Shown: positions 15,895-23,644 of the stretch, one piece after another
How the letters are laid out: each line of letters opens with the position of its first letter
Position numbering within the stretch: the first letter of the stretch is position 1
Source of the DNA: CAZTTG01 sp964615935
GTDB lineage: Bacteria > Planctomycetota > UBA1135 > GCA-002686595
DNA: 41,960 bases
Reading direction: 5' to 3'
NCBI GenBank assembly: GCA_964615935.1
Contig: CAZTTG010000053.1
Coordinates: 1 to 41,960 of the forward strand
Translations under genes and position numbers: made by a program
Notes under the pieces: generated by a model
Databases searched by the model: none
What the model was told of the DNA's origin: nothing
The model's input: the letters and a program-made list of their open reading frames with translations, nothing else

Positions 15895-16707
15895 TCAGGA
15901 CGCGCCCTCCAGCGCGCCCCGTGCGGCCGTCTCGACCATGTTCCGGTAGAAGGCGAGCCCCTCGCCCGCGCGGCGTTCGGGAAGCCGCGTCCAGTGCGGG
16001 TGATGCCAGGGCTCGATGTTCCGCTCGGGGTGGGGCATCAGGCCCAGCACCCTCCCGCTGGGGTCGCAGATGCCGGCGATCTCCTCGACCGAGCCGTTGG
16101 GGCAGTCGGGGTAGCGCGCCGGTGAGCTGCCGTCGGCGCTCACGTAGCGCAGGGCGATCTGGGAGCGCTCCCGCAGGCGCTCGAGGGCCGCGGGCTCGCG
16201 CACCGCGAAGCGACCCTCGGCGTGGGCCACCGGGCAGGGCAGGAGCTCGCCGGCGGAGAGCCAGGGGCAGGCGCAGTCCTGCGCCTCGAGCATCACCCAC
16301 CGGCACTCGAAGCGGCCGCTCTCGTTGCCCGCCAGGGCGATGTCGCGGCCGCGCCCCAGCCGGTCGGGCCCCTCCAGCAGCCCGGTGTCCACCAGCACCT
16401 GGAAGCCGTTGCAGACGCCCAGCACCAGGCCCCCCCGCTCGACGAAGGCGAAGAGGGCGCGGCTGAGGTGGTGGCGCAGCTCCAGGCCGAAGACCCGGCC
16501 GGCGGCCACGTCGTCCCCGTAGCTGAAGCCCCCCGGCACCACCAGCAGCTCGAAGTCGTCCAGCCGCCCGGGCTCGGCCAGGACGCGGTGCAGGTGGCTG
16601 AGCTCGACCTGGCTGCCGGCCCTCTCGAGGGCCAGCACGGTCTCTCGATCGCAGTTGGTGCCGGCGGTGCGCAGCACCAGGGAGCGAGGGTTGGAGGTGG
16701 CGCTCAT
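15895..16707 (-). CDS. purQ: Phosphoribosylformylglycinamidine synthase, glutaminase subunit
   Basis: PurQ releases ammonia from glutamine for FGAM synthesis and works in a complex with PurS and PurL. This class I amidotransferase of 270 residues shows LRTAGTNCD near the start, the nucleophile C99 in GVCNGFQ, and the catalytic H226 and E228 in MPHPERN. It is slightly longer than the B. subtilis type (about 227). Its ATG overlaps the stop of the PurSL gene (ATGA), so the two are translationally coupled. Confidence 0.95.
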   Translation of the reverse strand: MSATSNPRSLVLRTAGTNCDRETVLALERAGSQVELSHLHRVLAEPGRLDDFELLVVPGGFSYGDDVAAGRVFGLELRHHLSRALFAFVERGGLVLGVCNGFQVLVDTGLLEGPDRLGRGRDIALAGNESGRFECRWVMLEAQDCACPWLSAGELLPCPVAHAEGRFAVREPAALERLRERSQIALRYVSADGSSPARYPDCPNGSVEEIAGICDPSGRVLGLMPHPERNIEPWHHPHWTRLPERRAGEGLAFYRNMVETAARGALEGAS

Positions 16708-19646
16708 CCCCGGAAGCCTCCGCGGTGCGCGGCGCGCAGGGCGCCCCAGGAGAGGTCGGCCAGCAGCTCGCCGCCCGGGGCGAGCAGGCGCAGGCGCGGC
16801 TCCTCGCCCACCGCCCCCAGGCGGGCGCAGGGATGGCCGGAGAAGCGCTCGGCGAAGGCCGCCTCGTCGCCGGGCGCCAGCTCCACCAGGAAGCGCGTAC
16901 AGGACTCCGAGAAGAGCAGCGCCGCCGACAGGTGGCAGCGGGCCTCCCCCAGCTCGCGGGGGACCTCGGCCAGGTGCAGCTCCGCCCCCAGCTGCCCGGC
17001 GAGCACCATCTCGGCGGCGGCCACCGCGAGCCCGCCCTCGGACAGGTCGTGGCAGCTCCTCACCAGCCCGGCCCCGATCGCGGCGTGCAGCGCGGCCAGC
17101 AGGGCGGGCGCCGAGTCGAGCTCGGGCCGGGGCACGCGGCCGCCCTCGAGGCCCAGCTGGGCCAGGTACTGCGAGCCGCCCAGCTCCGAGCGGGTCGTGC
17201 CCAGGAGGTACAGCGCGTTGCCGGGCGCCTTGAGGTCCATGGTGACGCAGCGCGCCACGTCGGGGACGATGGCCAGGGCCGAGATCAGCAGGGTGGGGGG
17301 GACGACGAAGGTCTCCTCGCCGACCCGGAACTCGTTGTTGAGGCTGTCCTTGCCCGAGATGAAGGGCGTGCCGTAGGCCATGGCGCCCTCGTAGCAGGCG
17401 CGCGCGGCGTGGACCAGGGCCCCCAGCTCTCGCGGCCGGTCGCAGCTCCCCCAGGCGAAGTTGTCGAGCAGCGAGCAGCGCCCTGGATCGCCGCCCACCG
17501 CCACGACGTTGCGCAGGGCCTCGTCGATGGAGGCCAGGGCCATGGCCCGGGGGTTGAGCGGGCCGCGCGTGGCGCTCGCGCCGCAGCTGATGGCCAGGCC
17601 GCGCCGGGTGGACTCCAGGGGCTGGATCACCGCCGCGTCCCCGGGGCCCTCGCCGCGCGCGCCCACCAGGGGCTTGATCGCCGAGGTGCCCTGCACCTCG
17701 TGGTCGTACTGGGTGACGATCCAGTCCTTGCTGGCCACGTCCGGCCGGCACAGGAGCGCCAGGATGACCTCGCCGAAATCATCGGGCTCGGGGCAGCCCG
17801 GGTCGGGCGAGCTCGGGGCCGACCAGGTGGCGTGCCGCTCGGGTCGGGGCGTCCCCTCGTGCAGGAAGGCCATGTCCAGCTCGCCCACCGGCTCGCCGTC
17901 GCAGCGCAGGAGCAGGCGCCCGTCGCCGGTGAAGCGCCCGATGGCGGTGGCCTCCACGTCCTCGGCCTCGAAGACCGCCAGGAGCTCGTCGAGACGATCC
18001 GGGGGAACGGCGAAGACCATGCGCTCCTGCGCCTCGGAGATCCAGACTTCGGCCGGGCTCAGGCCGGGGTACTTGAGCGGGACCTTCTCGAGGTCGACCT
18101 CGGCCCCGCAGTCCTCGCCCATCTCCCCGACGGCCGAGGAGAGCCCGCCGGCCCCGCAGTCGGTGACGGCGCGGTACAGGCCCCGGTCGCGCGCCACCAG
18201 CAGGGCGTCCAGCACGCGCTTCTCGGTGATCGGGTCGCCGATCTGCACCGCCGAGCTGGAGACGCTCACCGACTCGTCGTGCAGCTCCACCGAGGAGAAG
18301 GTGGCGCCGTGGATGCCGTCCCGGCCGGTGCGGCCCCCGGCCACCACCACCACGTCGCCGGGCTCCACGGACTTGGTGGCGCAGGCGCGCGGCAGCAGGC
18401 CCACCGTGCCGCAGAAGACCAGGGGGTTGCCCACGAAGCGCGGGTCCACCCACACGCCCCCGTTGACCGTGGGGATGCCCATGCGGTTGCCGTAGTCGCG
18501 CACCCCGGCCACCACCCCCCGCAGGATCCTGCGCGGGTGCAGGGTGCCCCGGGGCAGCTCCTCGGCCGGCAGGTCCAGCGGTCCCACGAAGAAGCAGTCG
18601 GTGTTGGCGATGGGCTTGGCGCCCAGGCCGCAGCCCAGGATGTCGCGGATCACCCCGCCGATGCCGGTCCCCGCGCCGCCGTAGGGATCGATGGCGCTGG
18701 GGTGATTGTGCGTCTCCACCTTGAAGCAGGCGTCCCAGCCGTCGGCGAACTCCACGATGCCGGCGTTGTCGTGGAAGACGCTGATGCACCACGGCTTGGC
18801 GAGCTCCTCGGTGGCGCGCACGATGGTCTGCTTCAGCAGGTTGTCGATCACCTCGCCGTCCATGTGGATGACGCCGGTGAAGGTCTTGTGCTTGCAGTGC
18901 TCGCTCCAGGTCTGGGCCAGGGTCTCGAGCTCGCAGGCGGTGGGCTCGCGGCCCAGCTCGCGGTAGTGGGCCTGGATGGCGCGCATCTCCAGCACCGTCA
19001 GGCTCAGGACCCCCTCGCGGCTGATGCGCTCGAGCTCCTCCTCGCCGGCCTCCCGCAGGGGGACCCGGGTGAGGGCGCGGGCCTTCTCGATCCGGGGCGG
19101 GGCGAAGTGCAGCTCCTCGCGATCGATCAGGAGCTCCTCGATCACCTCGTTGGCGAACAGGCTGCGGCCGAGGTGCTTGAGCTGTGTGGCGGAGAGGGAC
19201 CCCTCGACCTCCCAGGCCCGGAAGCTCAGGGCGCGGGGCGCGGATCCGTCGGGGAGGGCGGCCAGCCCGGTCCGCGCCAGGGCGCGCTCGACGGTCTCGG
19301 CCACGGGGTCCATCACCCCGGGCCGCCGCGCCACCAGGATGCGGTGCGCGTCGACCCCCGGGGGGGGCAGGCCGGGGCCGATCAAGCGGGCCTCGTCGAG
19401 GACCGGGTCGGCGAGGAGCTCGCGGACGACTCGCCGGGCGTCCCCCTCGGCCAGCTCGGGAGAGAGAAGGAAACCGCGGCCGCTGCGCACGGACCGCACG
19501 CCGACGACCCCCAGCTCGGAGATGGCCTGCAGGGCTTCGGCCCCCTCGGGGTCCCCGGCCCCGGGCCGCCGGAAGACCTCGACGCGCCACGCCTCGGGCA
19601 GGGCGCGGGGCGGGGCCTCGGTGGCGGGCTGGGGCGATGTGGGCAT
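16704..19646 (-). CDS. purL: FGAM synthase PurS-PurS-PurL fusion (PurSL)
   Basis: This 980-residue protein starts with two PurS-like modules. The first spans about 20-90 and contains RVEVFRRPGAGDPEG and LLADPVLDEARL. The second spans about 101-175 and contains RPGVMDPVAETVERAL and LFANEVIEELLID. They are followed by a small-type PurL (about 180-980). The PurL part shows ETHNHPSAI (311-319), GGxGTGIGG and DCGAGGLSSAVGEMGED, typical of the AIR-synthase fold. It converts FGAR to FGAM with ammonia from PurQ. In small PurL systems PurS is a separate dimer; here a tandem fusion may replace it. ATG 19646 has GGAG eight bases upstream. The stop overlaps purQ. Confidence 0.93.
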   Translation of the reverse strand: MPTSPQPATEAPPRALPEAWRVEVFRRPGAGDPEGAEALQAISELGVVGVRSVRSGRGFLLSPELAEGDARRVVRELLADPVLDEARLIGPGLPPPGVDAHRILVARRPGVMDPVAETVERALARTGLAALPDGSAPRALSFRAWEVEGSLSATQLKHLGRSLFANEVIEELLIDREELHFAPPRIEKARALTRVPLREAGEEELERISREGVLSLTVLEMRAIQAHYRELGREPTACELETLAQTWSEHCKHKTFTGVIHMDGEVIDNLLKQTIVRATEELAKPWCISVFHDNAGIVEFADGWDACFKVETHNHPSAIDPYGGAGTGIGGVIRDILGCGLGAKPIANTDCFFVGPLDLPAEELPRGTLHPRRILRGVVAGVRDYGNRMGIPTVNGGVWVDPRFVGNPLVFCGTVGLLPRACATKSVEPGDVVVVAGGRTGRDGIHGATFSSVELHDESVSVSSSAVQIGDPITEKRVLDALLVARDRGLYRAVTDCGAGGLSSAVGEMGEDCGAEVDLEKVPLKYPGLSPAEVWISEAQERMVFAVPPDRLDELLAVFEAEDVEATAIGRFTGDGRLLLRCDGEPVGELDMAFLHEGTPRPERHATWSAPSSPDPGCPEPDDFGEVILALLCRPDVASKDWIVTQYDHEVQGTSAIKPLVGARGEGPGDAAVIQPLESTRRGLAISCGASATRGPLNPRAMALASIDEALRNVVAVGGDPGRCSLLDNFAWGSCDRPRELGALVHAARACYEGAMAYGTPFISGKDSLNNEFRVGEETFVVPPTLLISALAIVPDVARCVTMDLKAPGNALYLLGTTRSELGGSQYLAQLGLEGGRVPRPELDSAPALLAALHAAIGAGLVRSCHDLSEGGLAVAAAEMVLAGQLGAELHLAEVPRELGEARCHLSAALLFSESCTRFLVELAPGDEAAFAERFSGHPCARLGAVGEEPRLRLLAPGGELLADLSWGALRAAHRGGFRG

Positions 19647-19961
19647 GGGCGGGACTCCGGTGGGGACGGCTCGTGGCCCGCAATATATCGAGGGGCCCGG
19701 CGCTCGCTCCACCATATCTTGGGGTCGGGCGCCGGCGAGCCGGCGGGGTGCCGGAAGCGGCGCGGATGCGGAATGGTAGCCTCGCGAGGGGTCCGGCCCA
19801 AGGGCGCGTCGGGGCCGAGGCGGTGCGCCGGCGGGGGCCCGGGTGGGGAGCGCGCGGCCTTCGGGGTTGCCTCGAGGGGGCTCGTGACGGACCATGCCGG
19901 TTTGCGGGTGGTGCGATCGGGCCCCGAGGGCGGGCCCGAGGGCACCCCGCGGGAGCGAACC
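19647..19961. promoter_or_regulatory. Divergent intergenic region between purSL and accA
   Basis: No convincing gene is seen in these 315 bases. On the minus strand TATATT (19687-19682) could be the -10 box for purSL, with a leader of about 30 bases. On the plus strand GGTAGCCTC (19775-19783) repeats the core of the motif upstream of purD and rpmI, 180 bases before accA. No matching -35 boxes are clear. Confidence 0.35.
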
Positions 19962-20993
19962 GTGAGCGAGAATCCCGAAAGCGACGGCAGGGCCATGCCC
20001 AGCAAGACCAACGGCGGCTCCGGGGCCATGGCCTTCGAGCGGGAGATCCTGGATCTCGAGCGGAACCTGGCCGAGCTCCAGCAGATGCAGGAGCGCACCG
20101 ACCTGGACCTCTCGGAGGGGATCCGCGAGCTCTCCGAGAAGATCGAGAGCAAGAAGCGCGAGACCTACGCCAACCTCTCCGCCTGGGACACCGTGAGCGT
20201 GGCCCGGCACCCCGACCGCCCGGTGGCCAGCGACTACATCGCCCACCTGCTCGACGACTTCGTCGAGCTGCACGGCGACAAGCTCTTCGCCGACGACCGC
20301 GCCATCGTCACCGGCCTGGCCACCCTCGAGGACCGGCGATTCATGCTGATCGCGCACCGCAAGGGCCGCACCACCGAGGAGCGCCTGCGGTGCAACTTCG
20401 GGTGCGCCCACCCGGAGGGCTATCGCAAGGCCCTGCGCAAGATGCGGCTGGCCGAGAAGCTCCAGATCCCCATCGTCAGCCTGATCAACACGCCCGGCGC
20501 CTACCCGGGGATCGGCGCCGAGGAGCGCGGCCAGGCGACGGCCATCGCCGAGAACATCCTGGCCATGTTCGACCTGAAGACCCCCATCCTGGTGATCGTC
20601 ATCGGGGAGGGCGGATCCGGCGGGGCCCTGGGCATCGGCGTGGGCGACCGCGTTCTCATGATGGAGCACGCCTACTACTCGGTGATCAGCCCGGAGGGCT
20701 GCGCGGCGATCCTGTGGAAGGACGCCGAGCACACCGCCCAGGCGGCCGAGGCCCTGCGCCTGACGTCCGGGGACCTCAGCGCCCTGGGGGTGATCGACGG
20801 GGTGATCTCCGAGCCTCCGGGCGGGGCCCACCGGACCCCCGAGCGCGCCTACGAGGAGCTGCGCCGGACCATCCTGGGCGAGCTGGAGGGCCTGGACTCC
20901 GTGCCCGTCGACCAGCTCTGTGCCGCACGCCGGGAGAAGTTCCGCCACCTGGGTGTGATCCAGGGGCGCTTCCCCGGTATCGATGGGTCCTGA
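19962..20993 (+). CDS. accA: Acetyl-CoA carboxylase carboxyltransferase, alpha subunit
   Basis: AccA and AccD transfer the carboxyl group from carboxybiotin to acetyl-CoA, the first step of fatty acid synthesis. The 343-residue protein shows the family core: DRPVASDYI, DFVELHGD, INTPGAYPGIGAEERGQ, GEGGSGGALGIGVGD and YSVISPEGCAAILWKD. Family members start near MAFEREILDLE (ATG 20028 here). I chose the upstream GTG 19962 because GGAG lies seven bases before it; ATG 19995 is another option. No accD is visible in the window. The gene stands alone, followed 107 bases later by the sigma factor. Confidence 0.93.
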   Translation: MSENPESDGRAMPSKTNGGSGAMAFEREILDLERNLAELQQMQERTDLDLSEGIRELSEKIESKKRETYANLSAWDTVSVARHPDRPVASDYIAHLLDDFVELHGDKLFADDRAIVTGLATLEDRRFMLIAHRKGRTTEERLRCNFGCAHPEGYRKALRKMRLAEKLQIPIVSLINTPGAYPGIGAEERGQATAIAENILAMFDLKTPILVIVIGEGGSGGALGIGVGDRVLMMEHAYYSVISPEGCAAILWKDAEHTAQAAEALRLTSGDLSALGVIDGVISEPPGGAHRTPERAYEELRRTILGELEGLDSVPVDQLCAARREKFRHLGVIQGRFPGIDGS

Positions 20994-21027
20994 GAGGGCC
21001 CGGGCCGCTTTCCGCGCTGCGCGCTCC

Positions 21028-21056
21028 AACGTCGGCCGGTTCCGATCCGTTAGTAT
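21028..21056 (+). promoter_or_regulatory. Possible ECF-type promoter of the sigma factor gene
   Basis: CAAC (21027-21030) and CGTTA (21048-21052) are 17 bases apart, which resembles the AAC / CGT pattern of ECF-dependent promoters. TAGTAT (21051-21056) also resembles a standard -10 box. Autoregulation by the encoded sigma factor is possible. This is a weak pattern call. Confidence 0.25.
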
Positions 21057-21100
21057 CCAGCCTCCTGCGCCGCCGGGCCCACCCGCCGGCCGACGCCTCG

Positions 21101-21853
21101 ATGTGCCCCTTTCGAGAGCCCGAGCCCGAGCCCACGGCCGCTGAGGCCGGGGCCGAGGCCGCCGGGGACGACCACGACCTGATCCGCCGCGCCCAGCGGG
21201 GGGAGGAGGAGGCCTTCGAGCAGCTCGTCACGCGCCACCAGCAGCGCATCTGGAGGGTGGCGCGGAGCATGGTCTCCTCGGACGAGGACGCGCGCGACCT
21301 AGCCCAGGAGACCTTCCTGAGGGTGTTCCGCAGCCTGGATCGCTTCGACTTCCAGCACCCCTTCACCACCTGGGCCTACCGGATCGCCACCAACCTGGCG
21401 ATCGACCACCTGAGGCGGCGCCGGCCCACGGTGAGCGCGGGCTCCGGGACGGGGGACGGCGACGAGGTCGAGGTGGACCTGCCCGACCGGGACGTGCCCG
21501 ATCCCTCGCGCCGGATGGAGGCCGAGGAGACCTCCCGGGAGGTCCGCGACTGCATCGACAGCCTGGCTCCGCACTTCCAGGCGGTCCTGGTGCTGCGCGA
21601 GATCGAGGGCCTGGCCTGCACCGAGATCGCCGAGATCGTGGGGGCCACCCACGTGACCGTCCGCTGGAGGCTGCACCGGGGCCGCAAGCTGTTCCAGGAG
21701 GAGTGGGAGCGGCGGGACCGCCTCCGGGAGCGGGAGGCCGGGATCCGCCGGGCCGCCGGGATAAAAAGGGCCGAGGACGGGGCCAACGCCGGGCCGGCCC
21801 CGCCCGTAGGGTCTCTCGAAGGGGAATCCTCGGAGACCGAGGAGCTCGAATGA
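21101..21853 (+). CDS. ECF (RpoE-like) RNA polymerase sigma factor
   Basis: This 250-residue group 4 sigma factor has an acidic N-terminus, then region 2 (about 27-108) with DEDARDLAQETFLRVF and WAYRIATNLAIDHLRRR. Region 4 (about 143-199) contains LREIEGLACTEIAEI and the helix HVTVRWRLHRGRKLF. A charged tail of about 50 residues follows region 4, longer than in minimal ECF factors. ATG 21101 has no clear ribosome site. The stop overlaps the anti-sigma start (ATGA), so the two are produced together. Confidence 0.92.
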   Translation: MCPFREPEPEPTAAEAGAEAAGDDHDLIRRAQRGEEEAFEQLVTRHQQRIWRVARSMVSSDEDARDLAQETFLRVFRSLDRFDFQHPFTTWAYRIATNLAIDHLRRRRPTVSAGSGTGDGDEVEVDLPDRDVPDPSRRMEAEETSREVRDCIDSLAPHFQAVLVLREIEGLACTEIAEIVGATHVTVRWRLHRGRKLFQEEWERRDRLREREAGIRRAAGIKRAEDGANAGPAPPVGSLEGESSETEELE

Positions 21854-22467
21854 CGCACCCGCCCACCCGTTGCAGCGACGTACACGCCCTCCTCCCGCTC
21901 CACGTGGGAGGCGACCTGGAGGAGCAGGCCCGAGGCGGCGTGGAGGAGCACCTGGCAGGCTGTGGGACCTGCCGGGACTCTCTCCAGCGCGCTCGGGAGG
22001 CCCGTGCCGCCCTGCTGGGCCTGAGAGAGGCCGTGGCGGGGCCGGGACCCGACCTGTGGCCCGGCATCCGGGCCGCGCTGGACCTGTCGGGGACGGCACC
22101 GGTCCGGGAGGCAGCCTCCCGCTGGACCGGGGGACGGATCCTGAGGTGGCGGCCGATCGCCACGACGGCGGCCGCGGCCGCGGTCTTCCTGATCGGATGG
22201 ATGGCCTGGGGACCCGCCGGCGCCGGGACTCCCGACGGCGCTCCCGGGGCGAGCCCGGCGATCGCCGAGGGGACGCGGGCCGAGGGCGGCTCGGAAGTCC
22301 CCGAGTTCAGCGAGATCGAGGAGCTGAGCGGCTCGACCCTGGTGGACCACCGCTTCCTGCGCCCCCTGGACGAGGGAGAGCGCCCGATGAGCTGGAGCGC
22401 GGAGGAGTGGGTCGAACGCGGCTCCCAGGGCGGCGTGTCCACCGAGCTCGTCGGCGATCCGAGGTAG
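21850..22467 (+). CDS. Zinc-finger transmembrane anti-sigma factor
   Basis: This 205-residue protein has an N-terminal ZAS-type zinc-binding domain. C8 and the HLAGCGTC motif (H34, C38, C41) are the expected ligands. It should bind the ECF sigma factor encoded upstream. One transmembrane helix lies at about 103-121. The remaining 85 residues would be outside the cytoplasm; they are acidic and low in complexity, with no sensor domain I recognise. The overlap with the sigma gene is the usual arrangement for such pairs. The signal is not identifiable. Confidence 0.88.
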   Translation: MTHPPTRCSDVHALLPLHVGGDLEEQARGGVEEHLAGCGTCRDSLQRAREARAALLGLREAVAGPGPDLWPGIRAALDLSGTAPVREAASRWTGGRILRWRPIATTAAAAAVFLIGWMAWGPAGAGTPDGAPGASPAIAEGTRAEGGSEVPEFSEIEELSGSTLVDHRFLRPLDEGERPMSWSAEEWVERGSQGGVSTELVGDPR

Positions 22468-22489
22468 CCCTTCGCGTCCGCCCGGGGGC

Positions 22490-22519
22490 CGCCGGATCTG
22501 ACCGACGGGGGGTCCGGCG
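22490..22519. terminator. Hairpin between anti-sigma and TPR lipoprotein genes
   Basis: CGCCGGA (22490-22496) pairs with TCCGGCG (22513-22519) across a 16-base loop, in the 56-base gap between two convergent genes. There is no T-tract. The position suggests a bidirectional terminator. Confidence 0.35.
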
Positions 22520-22523
22520 CGCG

Positions 22524-23555
22524 TCAGCGGTCGGACTCGCCCCGCTGCTCCTCCCGGCGCCGGGCGGCCGAGCACACCGACCGCAGCTCGTACGCCTGCT
22601 GGATGTCGGGGTGGTCGTAGGTCAGGTTCGACAGGCGCAGGAACTCGTCCAGGCTGGCGACCGCCTCCTCCCAGCGCTCCTGGGCGGAGAGCAGCTGGCC
22701 GCGGCGGCTGAAGGCCTCGGCGCGGTCCGGCCGCAGGTCCAGCACCAGGTCGAGGGCGGTCAGCGCCTCGGTGCCGCGGCCCAGCCGCTGCAGCACGTCG
22801 GCGGCGTGCAGGTGGGTGGTCACCTGGAGGTCCTCGTCCTCCCCGATCTGGCTCCGCAGGTTCTGCTCCTGGCGCGCGGTGAGGTCGGGCAGATCGAGCT
22901 GCATGCGGCGGAAGGCCAGCTCCTCGTCGAGGACCGCCAGGAGCTCGCGGGACCAGGCCAGGCTCCCCTCGTAGTCGCCGCTGAGGGCGGCCACCCGCAT
23001 GAGCCCGGAGAAGGCCTGGATGTTGCGCGCCTGGCTGGCCAGGGCGTCCTGGTAGGCCGTGCTCGATTCGGCCCAGATCTGCTGGGCCTCTGCGTGCAGC
23101 TCCGCGGCGCGCGCCTCGGGGTCCACGGCCTCGGTGAACCGCTCGCCGGCCCGCACCGCCTCGGCGGCCTCCCGCGCGAGGACCCCGCGCCGCTCGAGGG
23201 CCTTGCCCAGGCCCAGCAGCGCGCGGTAGTCCCCGGTCTCGGCCACGTCGCGGAACACGGCCTCGGCTACCTGCAGGTCGGCCGCCTGCCCGAGCTGCTG
23301 GTGGATGTAGCCGAGCAGCAGCTTGAGCGACATGCACTCGGGGTCCAGGTCCAGGCCCTTGCGCGCCTGGTCCTCGGCTCGGTCGAGGTCGCCCATCTCG
23401 TAGTAGAGCATGGCGTTCCCCTCGTACAGGTCGAGGCGCCGCCCCTCGTGCAGCGCGTCGGGGTCGGGCCCCGAGCCGCAGGCGGGCAGGCCGGTGAGGC
23501 AGGCCACGGCCAGGAGCAGCAGCGAGGATCGCGAGGGCGTGGGGATGGTCTTCAT
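22524..23555 (-). CDS. TPR-repeat lipoprotein
   Basis: This 343-residue protein has a lipoprotein signal with lipobox LPAC (C26), so it should be membrane-attached and face the periplasm. The mature part consists of tetratricopeptide-like helical pairs. Examples are YEGNAMLYYEMGDLDRAEDQARKGL (about 45-70) and, near the C-terminus, RPDRAEAFSRRGQLLSAQERWEEAV. TPR proteins act as scaffolds; the partner is unknown. GGAG lies nine bases before the ATG. It follows the NFACT gene by 89 bases on the same strand. Confidence 0.85.
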   Translation of the reverse strand: MKTIPTPSRSSLLLLAVACLTGLPACGSGPDPDALHEGRRLDLYEGNAMLYYEMGDLDRAEDQARKGLDLDPECMSLKLLLGYIHQQLGQAADLQVAEAVFRDVAETGDYRALLGLGKALERRGVLAREAAEAVRAGERFTEAVDPEARAAELHAEAQQIWAESSTAYQDALASQARNIQAFSGLMRVAALSGDYEGSLAWSRELLAVLDEELAFRRMQLDLPDLTARQEQNLRSQIGEDEDLQVTTHLHAADVLQRLGRGTEALTALDLVLDLRPDRAEAFSRRGQLLSAQERWEEAVASLDEFLRLSNLTYDHPDIQQAYELRSVCSAARRREEQRGESDR

Positions 23556-23644
23556 GGCGTCGGGCTCCGGAAGGGCCGGGGACGTGGACGGCGCACGATA
23601 GCACGCGGAGGCGGTCCGCGCCCCGGGGAGGGCCTCGGGCGGGC

